Source: Cornus controversa
Lineage: Eukaryota > Streptophyta > Magnoliopsida > Cornales > Cornaceae
Length of the DNA stretch: 64,000 nt
Direction: 5' to 3'
Assembly (NCBI GenBank): GCA_026545225.1
Contig: CM048845.1
Coordinates: forward strand, 102,358,033 to 102,422,032
In this document: one piece after another, positions 1-13,363 of the stretch
Layout of the letters: each line of letters begins with the position of its first letter
Position numbering within the stretch: position 1 is the stretch's first letter
Translations under genes and position numbers: made by a program
The notes under the pieces: generated by a model
What the model saw: the letters and a program-made list of their open reading frames with translations, nothing else
What the model was told of the DNA's origin: nothing
Database searches by the model: none

Positions 1-730
1 TTTGGACTGGACCATAATTCACTTGACAAGTTACAGAATGTGAACTTTATTAACGTTATAAAGGAATGAACTACTGTATGAGATAGTTGTTCCTATGACT
101 CTCTGGTTAAGAATTGGGCTTTTCCACCTGAGACCAGTGTAGCAGTCAAATAGCTCGTGCATCTGCTTTTCCAAGTTAGTAATTATTTGTTACATGTGAA
201 CTTTTTTTAGATTTTGCCATGTTCATTGTTTTGTTATATTATTTTATTAGTTTTTCTTTTTCTTTTCTTTTTTAAGCATGTGCATGCTCACGTGGGTGAG
301 CACATGCATTCAAGCATGTGCTTGCGGTGGGTGAGCGTGTGCATTCGAGCATGTGCTTGCGTGTGCATGTGTGAACAGTGCGGTGGGGTTGCACGTGCCA
401 GCACATATGTGTGCTTCTGCATGTGCACATATGAGTGGATGGACAGTCAGGAGGGTGTGTGTGGGTGCTGCATATGTTATTGAGAATAATTTCCGTCAAT
501 TCTTTTGTTGTTGATCTTCCACACAATGGGGGAAATTAAAGGTTTGGGGAGAAGGATGCTTGTAAATTTGGTGATGGAATATTGGTCGCGGAGAGGCCAT
601 TACCCAATGTTCTCTGTTTATGTAATGGTGTAGAATCCCATTTTTTGTTTTCTTTTTTGTTCTCACATTAGTGTCCAAAGTTAACATCTTTTTAACATTG
701 CCTAAACCTAAATTCATACTCTCATTTCAG
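1..730 (+). other. TAF2: Last intron of the TAF2-like gene (5' part outside window)
   Basis: No reading frame here resembles the downstream exon, and the stretch ends in a pyrimidine-rich tract and the acceptor CTCATTTCAG at 721-730, so I read it as intron. It contains a T-rich run (about 205-275) and a G/T-rich segment (about 275-470) with two 35-bp direct repeats starting at 292 and 327. The short open frames in it are low-complexity and I do not consider them genes. The donor side lies outside the window. Confidence 0.65.
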
Positions 731-1910
731 GCCCCCAACACTCCATGGAGTCCCCAGAGATGAAACTCTTCGAATGGGTCATGCAGAAACTTGCAGTGAA
801 CTGAAGAATATTTTTGCGGCACTAGTTAAGCAATCTAAGCCTCCAGAACTTCCTCCGGGCACGCCTAACCTTTCACATGATGGTTTGATCATCCCGGAAG
901 CTTCCAAGGAAGCAGATACTGTTTCCAACAGTCGTGAACAAAGGAAGCCTGTGGTTAAAATTAGGGTGAAGCAATCTGCATCCAGTAGAGCTGAGGATGC
1001 TGATAATGTAACAGTTGAAAAATCTCAAGGTGGGCTTAATGATGCAGATCGTGGTGCTAGTAGTTCCATTTCTGTGGATGCACCCCAAATAAATTTCACA
1101 GAGGCTGCAAGCATCAGCAATCAAAATCTTGAGGAAGTCAACTCATGTCACGATCCTGGGTCAAGGGTCACTGCCAGTATTGGCAGCGCCAAACTCACTA
1201 GTGATGGTGATGAACTCAGGAAGGAACTCCAGTGCACTGCAGATTCGAGCAAAGTTTCTGCCCCGTGTCCACCCGATGATCGTTCATCGCCCACCATCAT
1301 GAAAGATGATGATGCAGAGACAGAGACACATAAATATGCAAGTCTGCAAACCCTCTCTGTTGCAAGACATGATCTTGATAGTGGTTCACTGGCTATGAGT
1401 TTGTCTAGCAAAGACAGAGAGAAGAAGAAAGATAAAGAAAAGAAACGAAAAAGGGATAACCACAAAAGTCACCGGGATCCGGATTACTTGGAACGAAAGC
1501 GCTTAAAGAAAGAGAAGCGGCAGAAAGAAAAAGAGATGGCAAAGCTGCTGACTGAGGATGCAAAAGCGTCTTGTTCGATGGAGCTGCAAAATAAGAATGA
1601 GAAATCTGAAGCCAGACTGGCAATGATCAATGAGGAGGCCAGGTCATCTTTACTAGAGTTGCAGAGTAGGAAAGATGAAACTGAAAATAGATTGGTTATG
1701 TCAATGGCAGAGGCAAGGACACCTATAGCGGAATTACCTAGTTCAAAAGAGGAACCTGGAACGAAGGTGGTGGCTGTGCAATTGAAACCAGCTGAACCCA
1801 GCGGATCTAAGGTAGTGATAGAGAGGACGGACGGTAGAGCTGATGCATCAGAAGGTACTTCTCATAAACTTAGAATTAAAATAAAAAACCGAATGCTCAA
1901 GAAACCGTGA
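731..1910 (+). CDS. TAF2: Transcription initiation factor TFIID subunit 2 (TAF2), C-terminal exon, partial
   Basis: TAF2 is a large scaffold subunit of the general transcription factor TFIID and helps it engage core promoters in the nucleus. Only the last exon is present. It begins at 731, after the acceptor at 730, with a split codon, reads PPTLHGVPRDETLRMGHAE and runs about 392 codons to TGA at 1908-1910. The ATG at 774 is an internal methionine (LRMGHAE), not the start. The N-terminal aminopeptidase-like part that defines the family lies upstream of the window. What is visible is the plant-type tail: the PVVKIRVKQSASSRAED block, a low-complexity acidic/serine region, a lysine-rich nuclear-localisation-like segment ending YLERKRLKKEKRQKEKE, and a basic end, KLRIKIKNRML. 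A region of three diverged 25-26-residue repeats lies between (nt 1560-1787). Identity rests on recalled resemblance to plant TAF2 tails; another lysine-rich nuclear protein is the alternative. No break is seen. Confidence 0.82.
1560..1787 (+). repeat. Three-fold diverged coding repeat in the TAF2 tail
   Basis: Units start at A codons 1560, 1638 and 1713 (spacing 78 and 75 bp) and share the pattern A-[KR]-[AST]-x(4)-EL-[QP]-x-[KRS]-[NK]-[ED]-E. The frame stays open, so the repeat lies in translated sequence. Confidence 0.6.
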
Positions 1911-2090
1911 TGGAGACATTCTCCCTTCTCGAAATTGCTGATGCCGAACTTCCATTGAGTTCTGCGAACAATTTGTTCATTTCCAACAGTATGTAGCAGT
2001 AGGCCCATAATGTGAGAAATTATGTATGTACCGACACTGAAGTAATCAATGAAATGTGATATTGTTTTCTTGTTAGTTTTTCACTACTGC
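1911..2090 (+). other. TAF2: 3' UTR and probable poly(A) region of TAF2
   Basis: Directly follows the TGA. It contains near-upstream-element-like AATGAAA at about 2049 and a T-rich, GT-rich stretch at 2060-2085 typical of plant polyadenylation regions. The 3' end is estimated; no transcript evidence is available here. Confidence 0.5.
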
Positions 2091-2604
2091 CTAATACTTA
2101 TTGTGCATAAATTTCTTGCCTTAAGGAGTGCCTTGACATGCAAAGTAGCAGGCTGCAATGTTATCGAGTGGAAAAGATTGTTTGGCTTCTATACTGAATT
2201 ATATTTAGTGTAGTTAACCGTCACTGTCAGTGAACAAAACACTAAAGTTTAAAAATGTGAAAGAAAATGGTAAAAGAAGAGGAAGACATAAAGTGTTTAC
2301 ATCAAGTTGACTGGAATTTCACAATTTACTTTTGCTTCATTCAACCTTCGAGAGAGGAGGTTCAGATTTCATATCTTTATTGGAACAAAAGTTAGTGAAA
2401 TACTCCGGATACAAAGTATGGAAAAGTGTCTATAAATTTTCCGGCAAGGCCGATCAGTGGCTATTCTGGTACCAGGAACCATTCATCTGAACCACAGCTG
2501 GTGAAAAATAGGTTACTTCAAGTTGGTGGTTGAATCAACTCACTCACTACCTCGAGGCATTTCTTTAATAATTAAAAAATTTGTTTTGGCTAAAAATTTT
2601 GAAG
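2091..2604. other. Intergenic, nothing recognised
   Basis: Ordinary AT-rich sequence downstream of TAF2. I see no plausible coding frame, RNA gene or repeat boundary in it. Confidence 0.4.
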
Positions 2605-2613
2605 GATTGGCTC

Positions 2614-3072
2614 CCAGAAAGCACGGACACTTTATCGATGGTGTCGTATCCGTGTCGGACACTTGGACATTCTTCAAACACGTGTTGGACACTTCATAAC
2701 ATTTTTTTTAGAACACTTTTCGGATATTCTTCGAACATATGTTGGATACTTCGTAGTAGTGATGTATATTCAAGTATTTCGAAAGAAAATTATATGCAAC
2801 TAAATTATGCTTAAAAATCTAAGTTAAATATATGTAGAGAACTAAATAAGTCTAGTTCTTTAATCTATATGTCTACTTTTGTTTATAAGTTTGTTTGATT
2901 ATTAATTAGTAGACGATAAATTGAAGTATTTCTGTAATATAGCCTTGTTGATTAATTAATATATATGAATATATTATATTATTATTTTATAGTCATATTT
3001 TCACCGTGTCCGTGTCCTGTTTTTTTTTAAAAAATTCGTATCGTCGTGTCGTACCCATGTCCGTGCTTCCTA
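2614..3072. mobile_element. MITE, probably Mutator-like
   Basis: The ends form imperfect terminal inverted repeats: AAGCACGGACAC on the left against GTCCGTGCTT on the right. The element is flanked by a 9-bp near-duplication, GATTGGCTC at 2605-2613 and GATTGACTC at 3073-3081 (8 of 9). GTGTCGTATCCGTGTC-like motifs recur at both ends. It is 459 bp, noncoding and AT-rich inside. A 9-bp TSD is typical of Mutator-like elements; the superfamily is inferred from that alone. Confidence 0.6.
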
Positions 3073-3089
3073 GATTGACTCTCTCTATG

Positions 3090-3090
<1 letters not shown>

Positions 3091-3115
<25 letters not shown>
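3091..3115. repeat. (AT)n microsatellite
   Basis: About 12 uninterrupted AT units immediately right of the MITE. Confidence 0.9.
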
Positions 3116-3124
<9 letters not shown>

Positions 3125-6055
3125 TAGTGTATGGCCGTGCCTACAACACTATCATACATCTTTAATCATAACCTAGAGTTATTTTGAATCGTAGATATGT
3201 AAAGACATTTTGATCCACATAATTAATTTTTTAACAAATTTTCACTATTAGATTGACTTTTTTGTTTTATTATAACAAACTTAAATGTAGTATAGATTTT
3301 TAGATATTCTGGCCGCTACCGATGTTGTAATACTGTTGATCAATAAACAATAATTATAACTTATCATTAAGAAAAATAGTGAGTTTTCTCATTGTCGAAT
3401 CAGATTAGTGAAAATTAGTCGTAAAAAGAAATATATATATCATGGCAAAAAGATTAGTGCATCAATTGATGGAGATTGTGTTGGGGTAAAAGAGGATACT
3501 GGGAATCTGCCTGTCTAAAATTGGTCGACCTAGCGAGGAGATGGTCAAAAAGGTAAAGCAGCAAAAATTTGCGAGTCTATCCTCTTTGCACTTCATGTGT
3601 GGGTGGGTGGGTGGGGACGATGGAAAATTAGTGAGACTTCGATGACCACCACATTCTTCATGAGTGCTTCATTTTACTTGGTTCGTGTTTTTTTTAGTTA
3701 AATAAATGAGTCAAATTCAAGTTTGGATGAGTTTGTGAATCAAGTTTTAATAATAGGTTCATTTATTTATTTGTTTAAACCATTTATTTTTTGTTTATTG
3801 ACAAAGGAAGTAATAAAAATGTAATAAAAAGCACAAAAAATAAATAAATAGAAGGTTTAATAATAATAAAAATAAAAATGTAGAAAAATAAATGTTTTAA
3901 ATGCTGGCGAGTTGAGCTCAACTACTTGGTGAGAGTACGTAGACGAATGATCGAGCGTGCATGGTCTGAAATTCAACACTAAATGACAAAGGCAATAGGA
4001 TACTTATAAGAGACGAAGAAAAAAGTCCACAAAAAAGAAAGGACATTTTGCTTTCCCGATTTCATAGGAAAGAAACAATTAATAGGGTTGTATTTATATT
4101 TCCCATCACACCCCTTGCATATGTTATCATAAAGGTCATATTTGAAGAGCCAAAGTACAAGCTTCTCTCTCTCTCTCTCTCTCTCGTCTCAAAGTCACGC
4201 TTGCGTGCTCATGAATGAAATATATGCTGTATCGAATCTAATTCACCACAATAATTGCTGCAGATTATGTTGGCGGAGGATCTGGGGCTACTTGTTTGCA
4301 CTGTATTCTTGGGTCCCAACAATACAGTGTGAACTCGGCTTTAACTTATAGTAGAAATAAAAAATTAATTTTAGAAAATCAATAAACTCCATTCTTTTAT
4401 TTTTGCTAAAAGAATTCAATTAGTTTATTTATTTAGCATATTTAATAAAATAGTGAACTGATTAACCAACCAACAAAGCTATTATTCAAAAAATGAGATT
4501 ACTCAATATAACACGTTGAATGCTGAAATTACACATTAAATGCTGAGATTACGCTTTGAATTTCTAGTAGTACATCTATAATCAAAAAAATATTTGTGAT
4601 TATTCTAGAAGAAATGAAACAAAATATATGATTTAGTTAGGATTGTTATTGTATAAAGTCTACTCAATGCTAGATGCATAGAGGCATAAATTGTCTAGTA
4701 ATAAAACCAGTTATTGTTAATACCTTCCTCTCGACTCTTTCTCCTTCTCCTTCTTACCCCGAACTCATGCTGATTTTTACTCTCTTTCATACCCACCTAA
4801 ACTTGTTTGGACATCTCTCAAACCATGTCCTAAATGGGACAGAACATTTTGTTAGCCGAGTTCACATTTAGGTCTTCTGCATTTATATCGACAATGCAAT
4901 ACTCACGAATATGTTGTAATGTTATAATTTGATATAATATATTGCATGAATGTTGCATCTTTGTTGCAAATGTATTACATAAGTGTCACATTGTTGTATA
5001 TTCAATGCAATGTGTTCCATTATCAATTTAAGGTGCACTTAAATGGTACAAGTCCTAGAGTGAGCATGATTCGGACCCCTAGAAAAAGAGCCAAGGGAGG
5101 CTTCTGTTGGTAGATAAATATAGATTGTACCTTCTTCTAACAATTGAGGGCAGAAGAAGAAAAAGCAAGCAACAATAAATCTTACATATCTGGGTAGGTT
5201 GGGTGGGTTATGGTTGGAAGTAAGATTTCAAACTTTACCATACCTGGGATAGGTTGGGAGTGTTTTGTTGGAAATTAGATTCACAGTCAGATTCTCCGAT
5301 TTTCTTTCTTTGTTTTCTTTTTTTTCCCATTCCTTTTTATACTTTACAGTAGTTTTTCTTTTCATTTTTTTCAAAAATAAATAAAGCCTTAATCAAATCT
5401 ACACACTAGCCCACATACAATAGATTCACTCAACAGGAAACCGATCTCATAGCCCTTTATGATAGGCAAACACTGCAAGATAATTGTAGCGAAGACAAAA
5501 TCTTAATTTCTCAAAAAAAAAAAAAGGAAAGATAAAAAAGAAAAAATAAAAGAACGAAAAATGAAAAATGAAAAAGTGAGAGACTTGAGAGATGTACAAA
5601 TGGGATCAGCATAGTGCTTTTCTTGAGGCACAAAAGAAGAAGCATAGTAGAGGACTCAAACAATTTTGCTTTAACCATTTTATTTCCTTGAGTACCCACA
5701 AGATATAAATATACATCTTTGGGGGTGAGAGGCCTTTTATAATTTCTTTTTTCTGAACTTCCATCTATGATCTATACATGATCATTTTCTTCTGTTGGGG
5801 ACACTGTAATTTGCAACATTTATGACCATTTGAATAAGATATTTTTACCAATGGTTTATGACATAAACTTTACAAATTTCAGGATTTCAAATTAACCCTA
5901 ATATCCATGTCCATTCTATATATCAACTTCCATGTTAAGCGAGTTTCGTAATGGGGTCATCAATTGGAAAAAGGATACTCTCCTATGGCGGAGAGTATCC
6001 TGTGATTCACTCAGAATGAAGATTGGACCACTATGTGAGACTTGCATATGATGAT
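3116..6055. other. Intergenic AT-rich stretch without genes
   Basis: Nearly 3 kb with no supportable coding region. It contains a (GGTG)n-like run near 3600-3615, a (CT)n tract at 4162-4184, a degenerate approximately 60-bp duplication around 5190-5290 (GGTAGGTTGGGTGGG and GGATAGGTTGGGAG) and a purine-rich run at 5512-5580. A 12-bp hairpin at 5972-6001 is listed separately. The short open frames are low-complexity. Confidence 0.5.
5972..6001. repeat. Perfect 12-bp stem hairpin
   Basis: AGGATACTCTCC at 5972-5983 is exactly complementary to 5990-6001, separated by a 6-nt loop. No T-run follows and no gene lies adjacent, so no function is assigned. Confidence 0.7.
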
Positions 6056-6060
6056 AGGTT

Positions 6061-6537
6061 TGTTGGAATTTAATCCACACTCAACTAGTAGAAATCAAGA
6101 ATATAACAATTAATTATAGAAGAGATTTAATTGACATACCTAATTGATTTCTAATCCTTAAGAATACCTTTTTATTTATGCAAGAGATCCTTACAGAACT
6201 CTACCCCCTTTCTCAAAGTTGTCCTTCGATAGAACTGAATAAGAGTTATAAAACTCTTATTTATAACAACAACCGGGGGGACGACTTCTCTACAAATAAA
6301 ATGTCTAAGTCTCCCTTCCAATCATAGAAACCTAGATATCAACGGTTAGGATTAAATCCCACCAAATAAAGTTAAAAAACCACAATCCAACAGTGTAAAT
6401 ATTATATTGTCAATTAGACCACAATTGACAAGTATAACCCCAACCCATCAAGTAACAATAATTACATAGCAATTCAGTTTTAGAAATAGTGTATAGGACC
6501 ACAAATAAAATATTTTATTTATTAAAATATTCTAACA
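6061..6537 (-). repeat. 3' LTR of the Copia element (left copy)
   Basis: 477 bp, begins TGTTGGAATTTAATCC and ends TATTCTAACA; pairs with the copy at 11107-11584. Confidence 0.92.
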
Positions 6538-9500
6538 ATCTCCCGCTTGGTTCATGCACTTTAAGTTTTGTAAAACGACAATGTGGATTGCAATACTTTA
6601 GAAAAGTTGAGTGACCACTCATTTTTATTTTAGAAAAATACAATTATCGAAACAGATGGGTTAAAACTTTAAAATACTCTCTTCCATAGACTTCCTCAAT
6701 AGTGGATCATGGATGCATAGACAAGTAATATATTAGTCTAAATAGTTTCATTGTCTCAAAATTGATTCTATCTAGGATTTAAGCAAATATAGTGGTTTTT
6801 ACTGCATTTTATGAGATGCGCAAACTACATGTGGTCTAAACGCACACCTCACTATTCGTCCTGCTTCATACCATCACGGTATGTCACCTGAACATATTAT
6901 AGTAAACCGCCAACTTTCTGTCCAGTGTGAGGGTTTATCGATATGGAGTCAATCCCATATCTAGCCCAAACTATCCTCATGGAGTGTGAAACACTCCTAT
7001 ATGCACTTTAATAATTATGTTTGGATTTACCAACGTGGTGTCAATCCCACATCTAATCCAAACACCCTCATGAGTGTAACATCACTCCCAGGCAAACATA
7101 ATAGTACATGCATAAACTATATATAAATGAAGATAATAATAACGATACATCATAACTTTATTTTGCATGCAAATAACTATCACCAAAAGGTGTAAATAAA
7201 CTGAAGGAAAATAACCATAAGGTGTAAATAAGCTGAAAGCTAACTGCAATGTAACATGATGTAAAGGAAAAATTAGACATCATTACACAAGGACTCTCGA
7301 ACACCCACGTGCTCCTCAAAAAAAAATTGCAGCTAAATACCCTTAATGAGAGGATCTGCAATAGTATTTTATGTGGGGAACCTCAATAGAACCTTCCTTA
7401 ACATTCTCACACACGAAAATGTACTTTATATCAATGTGTTTATTACGCTTGGTCAACTTTTAATCTTTCACATACTTTATAACAATTTCATTATCACAGA
7501 AAATGTCATAGGCTTTAGTATGGAGTCCATAATCTTCAAATCTACAATAAAAATTTCTTAGCCACATGACATGTTTGGTTGTTTCACAACAACTGACCAA
7601 CTCTGCATACATAATGAAATACGTGATAATATATTGCTTAGAGATTTTTCACAAGATAGCTTACTCCTTGAGCCAACAAGAATAGCTTACTCCTTGAGCC
7701 AACATAAAAATAAAAATAGAAGTAAATTTCCTATTACTTGAGCAACCTGTATAGTCATCATCAGAATAACCAATTATCTCTAAGTAGTCTGATTTTCTAT
7801 AGATCAACATGAACTCTTTAGTTATCTGGAGATACCTCAAAACTTTCTTCACTACATTCGAATAAATAATGTGCAGATTTTGCTAAAATCAACTTGACTT
7901 CTCACAAAATCATTCTCGAGACACTTTTATTCTAACAACATATTTCCTTTAACACTTTGAACCTCACTTGGTACACAAATTTTTTATCTTAAAAGTTTTC
8001 AATATTTTATCAATACATGCTTTTTGAGAAAGTTCAAATTTTTTTGTAATGCATGTATCACATGAATGTCATTGCTATCATCAACATATAAGACAGAGAT
8101 AACAAATTAACTCCTACTGAACTTGAGGTATATGCATTAGATCACGATATTCTTCAAGTTGAAACATGTAAATCACTTCCTTAATGTCTCCATTGAGGAA
8201 CATTATTTAGACATCTATCTAATGCAACTCAAAATTATAATATGTGACAATGGCAAAATGACCCGCAAAGAGTCATTTGATGAAACTAGAGAAAAATTTC
8301 AGAGAAATCTTCACCTCTTATATTGATCATACACCTCAAAATTATTAAGTATAAAAGAGACTACAAAGTTCTAAACTCTCACTGAATTCGCACATCCTCA
8401 ATAAATTTTGCAATGACATGTTTCAACAATTTTCATATGTTTAGAGGGATAATAAAAATCATAACCAAAAGATCTCTCAAAATACTCAATGAAATGAAAA
8501 GTGACGGTGCGACGATCAAGTTTCTTAATATTTGTATTATACAATTTTAATCTTTCTGTCTAACAGCCTTTTAACTTTGACCTAAAATATTTTAAACACA
8601 TCAAGTGTTTCAAAGTTTTGGTGGATTAGGTACAAATAAGCATACCTTAAAAGACCATCAATGAAGGTAATGAAAAACCTCTGTCCTCCTCAAGAAGGAG
8701 TAGAAAATGGATCACAAATGTCAGTGTGAATGAGGTCCAAAAGACTAGATGACTGACTAGCCTCAAAATTGCGTTTCTTCTACATCTTTTCCTTGACACA
8801 ATCAATAATAAATCATAATTAGAAAAATCTAGTGGTCCAATGATCACATCCTTGACAAAACATTCTTGTCTCTTCAAGAGACATGCCCCAATCCCCTATG
8901 TAATATCACAGATTAATTATCTCTAACAAAGCACGATTTTATCCGGAAGGCATCGAGCCCATAGATAAACAAAAGGTATGTATGATCTCTCTTGAATCAA
9001 TCCTCATGTATATTTAGACACGTTTATCTAATTGGGCTCAAAAATTACCACAATTATTTTCATACATGCGTTGTTTTCCTTCAACGAAATCTTAAAATTG
9101 TAATAGTCTTTCTTTTGATGCCCTTTCATTCTGCAGAACCAGCATTCATTATTCATATAATCATGCATTCTTCTTTATCGTTCTACTTTTAACTTTTTTG
9201 TTCAACCAAATTTTCTTTCTCACAGCTTATTTTTTTCTAGAAAATATTCTTATGACTATTACTTATAGCAAGATGAACTGCTCATGAGTCACTCCATTTC
9301 ATTGACACAAAAAGTGCCAACAACCGATTAATGTCAATTTTATCTGTTGTGAATTATATTCGCCTTGAAAGTCTCAATAAACTTGGGCAGATAATATATC
9401 ATCATGTGGACTAGTAACTCATCATCATATTCAAATATGATTCTCTGCTCACTCAATCCATTAACCAATTTACACATCTTATAGATATGCTCCCTCACTT

Positions 9501-11106
9501 AACTATTGCCATAATTTCTGACTGATATGAGCTTGATCAGCTAATAATAATGTAGGTGCTTCTTGATCTTGATCATATCAAGAAAATCCTTGATAGTATC
9601 AAATACTAGAATACCACCCCCACAAGTCACACCAATAGAAGCACAAATCAACCTTATGACAATTAAATTACCTTTAGTCCACTTAAAATGTAACAACCTT
9701 GCTACCTTAAAAGACTCTGCAACCAGTATAGAGGATTTTTCCTTAAAAGGTACAGACTCATAGTCTAAGAAACCTAATATAATATGGAAACATGTCCCCT
9801 AGGTAAGTATAATTTGAATCATCCAGTGGTTCAATCCCTGTAAGCTACATCTGAATTGCGGAAGCGTTAATAACCTCAATACATGTTATATTAAATAACA
9901 TCACATAAACAACATATAAATTAATATGTCACAGCTTCATGGATTATAACTTTAATTCGTGCTTGGGATTTTAAACCGAATTTATTAGGGTGTTTTACTA
10001 TGTGCAAAAACCTTCCACCCTGCGAGAATATGTAAAATATTATCTAAGAATCACCTTTGGGCAGAATTTTAAATACATTTATCCCCCAAATTTGCGATTA
10101 AATCGTGCATAGACCTAGTTGATTATGCTTGAATTATTGCTAAACACTTCCACTACCTTTGGACAAGAGGATTATTTAGTTCTAACCCAAACACTCTCAA
10201 CTATTCTATTCACTTTACTCACATTAAGACATTGATCACATTTGGCAAAACAAATTATCTAATATGAGAAAATGCACTATGAGACCTTAAAATTTCAAAA
10301 AGAATAACATCCATGAGTGAGTGTCACCTTTGGGCAAACATCACCCACTTTGGATACCACCTTAAAATGGTCACTTTATCGGTCATCCTAAACCCTAAGG
10401 AAAGACCTAAACTTTAAATTTTCATTTTATTTAGGTTCGCAATTTATATATAGTGCACATAAATCAAACCCAAAAATTATGAAACAATATATGAACATGG
10501 ATCAAATATAACCAAAAAAATAGAAATTTATTCATAATAATCCATGTGTATAACATCCACTATTCACAATTTATTGAACAATGAAATTAATTTAATATAA
10601 ATAACTTTAAAGAAACAAAGTCCTAGAAATATATATATAAATATACTTGAATCTTTAAACCAAACCCATGTAAAACATTTGAAAAAATTAAAACTGAGAT
10701 ATATTAATATAATATATAGGAAACTATATACATGGAGATATAGTATTCAGCAAACTGCTTCATAAGCTATAAACTAGTATACAGTTTATGCACGAAAATC
10801 AAGATAGACAATCACTTTTGTGCATGGAGCATCAGTGTGTAAATATACATGTCATCTATTACCATATATGTTGGCTCACATATATACACATGCTGAACTA
10901 AATTCAAAAGTTAATCCAAAATTGAGCCTTACGTGAACAAGAGTATCTCTCCCTAGAAACCAATACATAGGCTTCGATATATACCAATTGTTGGAGCAAT
11001 TATACCAGTATGAACATTACAACTTTAAATAATATATCATATAACTTTAATTCTTGATTTCTACAATATAAAAACTTTTAGCCATAACCATGGCTCTGAT
11101 ACCAAT

Positions 11107-11584
11107 TGTTGGAATTTAATCCATACTCAACTAGTAGAAATCAAGAATATAACAATTAATTATGGAGGAGATTTAATTGACATACCTGATTGATAATATA
11201 ATCCTTAAGAATACATTTTTGTTTTCATAAGAGATTCTTAGAGAACTCTACCCCTTTTTTGAGAGTTGTCCTTCGATAGGGCTGAATAAGGGTTATAAAA
11301 CTCTTATTTATAACAACAACTGGGGGGACGACTTCTCTACAAATAAAATGTCTAAGTCTCCCTTCATATCATGTAAACTTAGATATCAACGGTTAGGATT
11401 AAATAATATCAAATAAAGTTGAAAAAGCACAATCCAACAGTGTAAATATTATACTGTCAATTAGACCACAATTGACAAGTATAACCTCAACCCATCAAGT
11501 AACAATAATTACATTACAATCCAATTTTAGAAATAGTGCATAGGACCACAAATAAAATATTTTATTTATTAAAATATTCTAACA
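11107..11584 (-). repeat. 5' LTR of the Copia element (right copy)
   Basis: 478 bp, adjacent to the minus-strand primer-binding site at 11092-11104; it carries the same TG...CA ends as the left copy. Confidence 0.92.
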
Positions 11585-11589
11585 AGGTT

Positions 11590-13358
11590 CACTCTCATCG
11601 TCTAATGATGTAATCTCCACCTTACGTGATCATCTCTAGTGATGGAGAGAATCCATATTCAATCAATTGAGATCTTTAAACATATATGTGCATAAGCAAT
11701 TCTGCTTCTAAGTAGCCATTGGCTCACCAAAAAGATTAGTAATCTTTCAATAGCACTGCAAAGCGAGCCATGCCATATACGAGGAACTCCCTTTATTTCA
11801 TGCAAAAGAATTTATGGCACCTTGGGTTGATCTTTAAAAGTTTTTTTCCAATTTCACTTGTGGTATTCTTTGCATTTGTTTGATTCTTTTTCTTCTTTTT
11901 TTTCCTTTTTATTTTTCTCATTTTTAAATAAGTGTCAACAATTAATAATGCCTCTAGCTATCCCTAATGAAATAGTTCAAGTTGTAGCAAAAAAAGCATA
12001 AGAAAATTATTATATATCTTTCATTGAGTTGTCAAATTGACCAAGTGACATCATCACACACTTAATCTAACAAATTTATAAGGGTGCGAGCTCAAATGAG
12101 AATGCCATCATTATTGCATTTTTCGTTAGTACAAGTGATCAAAAATAATAATTTCTTTAAATTATTGGAACAGAGGATCACGTGGATACAGATATGTGAT
12201 AAATAATAATATTATTAAATAACACAATTAAATAAATTACAGATAAGTTCAAATCAAGGTTTAGAGGCGTGTCACTTCTTGAAGATAGTTGAAACATATC
12301 CTACGTGCAATTGAAGTGTCAAAATCGGCAGCACTATTTTCGGAATTCAATAATTTGTATATCCATAAAGTGACACCCATGTATACATTATATTTTACAT
12401 TCAAACACATATATCAATATATATTCATCATAAAAGTTGGAAGCGTTACCAATTTTGAATTCTCAATTCTCATAATTTTGTTATCAAAAAACTAATCTTG
12501 AATTCTTAGCTAGAATCCCCACAATTTTGTTACCAAAAAACTAATTGGAATTCAAATTCCATTGTTAAACATGGACTTGGTCGCCGAAAACTTCAGCAGA
12601 GTTTCACTATAAGTTCTCTCTTTCTCACTTTCTGTACTTGCTTTTTCAACTTTGTAGCACACCTAAAATGGAATCACCTTGAGCCTTTTTATAGGGACAA
12701 TACTTGCCTCGTGCCTCGTGCCTTATAAGAAGGAACTCATTCTTATAGGGGGTGGACCAATAAACACTTGACACGTGTTTAAAAAAATTTTAAAAAAATA
12801 AAAATGAAGTAAACCCATTTTACTATTTTTTTCTCTCTCCCCTCTCTCCTACCCAAACTCCATTCCAAAATCCTAATCTTCATCTCCACTATCCAACCAC
12901 GGCCACTACCATTACCTCACTACCTCATTTCTTCTTCTTACTTCATGTGTAGTTTATATATATATATATATAACAAATCAAGATCATCAATTTTTATTGT
13001 TAGGACAATAAACGATCTTGAGAGAGGAATATGAGCCGATGAAAGTGCTGAGATTCAAATAAAGCTATCTGAAATTCCAGATTACCTTCTTGTCCTTTTA
13101 TAGGACTCTAAACCATAAGTGGTTTTAACATTGTAATTAATCATGATCCCAATGGTCATAAGTTACATTAAGCCCATTCTCCTCTTGTAGCAAAATGGAA
13201 ACTCCAAGTCTCCATCCACCAAGTAAGCAACTTGTTATATGGGGTATATAATAGAGAACTAATATATTTAAATAAATTTTACAAAATTTTATAAAAGAAC
13301 ACATACATTTTAAAAGACGTTCCAACAATTTTTTTATCTTACTTCATGGGTATAGTCT
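11590..13358. other. Intergenic, no gene recognised
   Basis: The sequence right of the Copia element continues the locus interrupted at 6060. It contains a small approximately 50-bp duplication (about 12450-12545, AATTTTGTTAYCAAAAAACT), a T/C-rich patch (12820-12950) and a (TA)n tract (12957-12972). No coding frame, RNA gene or clear element boundary was found. Confidence 0.45.
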
Positions 13359-13363
13359 ACAAA

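Larger units (their letters stand above)
6061..11584 (-). mobile_element. Decayed Ty1/Copia LTR retrotransposon
   Basis: Two long terminal repeats, 6061-6537 and 11107-11584, both TGTTGG...CTAACA, flank the element, with a perfect 5-bp TSD AGGTT at 6056-6060 and 11585-11589. The primer-binding site lies just inside the right LTR (GGCTCTGATACCA, 11092-11104, complementary to initiator tRNA-Met), so the element reads on the minus strand. A polypurine tract complementary to ATCTCCCGCTTGG abuts the left LTR. The order of remnants on the minus strand is gag-like (about 9.8-9.2 kb), integrase-like (near 8.65-8.88 kb) and reverse transcriptase/RNase H-like (near 7.65-8.1 kb, with YSDDDYTG), which is Copia order. 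The LTRs look about 92% identical by eye, suggesting an insertion of a few million years at usual plant rates. It is thoroughly broken, with many disruptions. Confidence 0.9.

Noticed and set aside
214-526. Overlapping Cys/His-rich frames in the TAF2 intron
   Set aside because: They arise from GTGTGC-type low-complexity sequence on both strands.
774-776. ATG as a translation start of the TAF2-like frame
   Set aside because: Codons upstream to the acceptor at 730 are in frame and family-like (PPTLHGVPRDETLR), so this is an internal methionine.
5511-5699. 62-codon minus-strand frame rich in Phe and Leu
   Set aside because: It is a translation of a purine-rich low-complexity tract.
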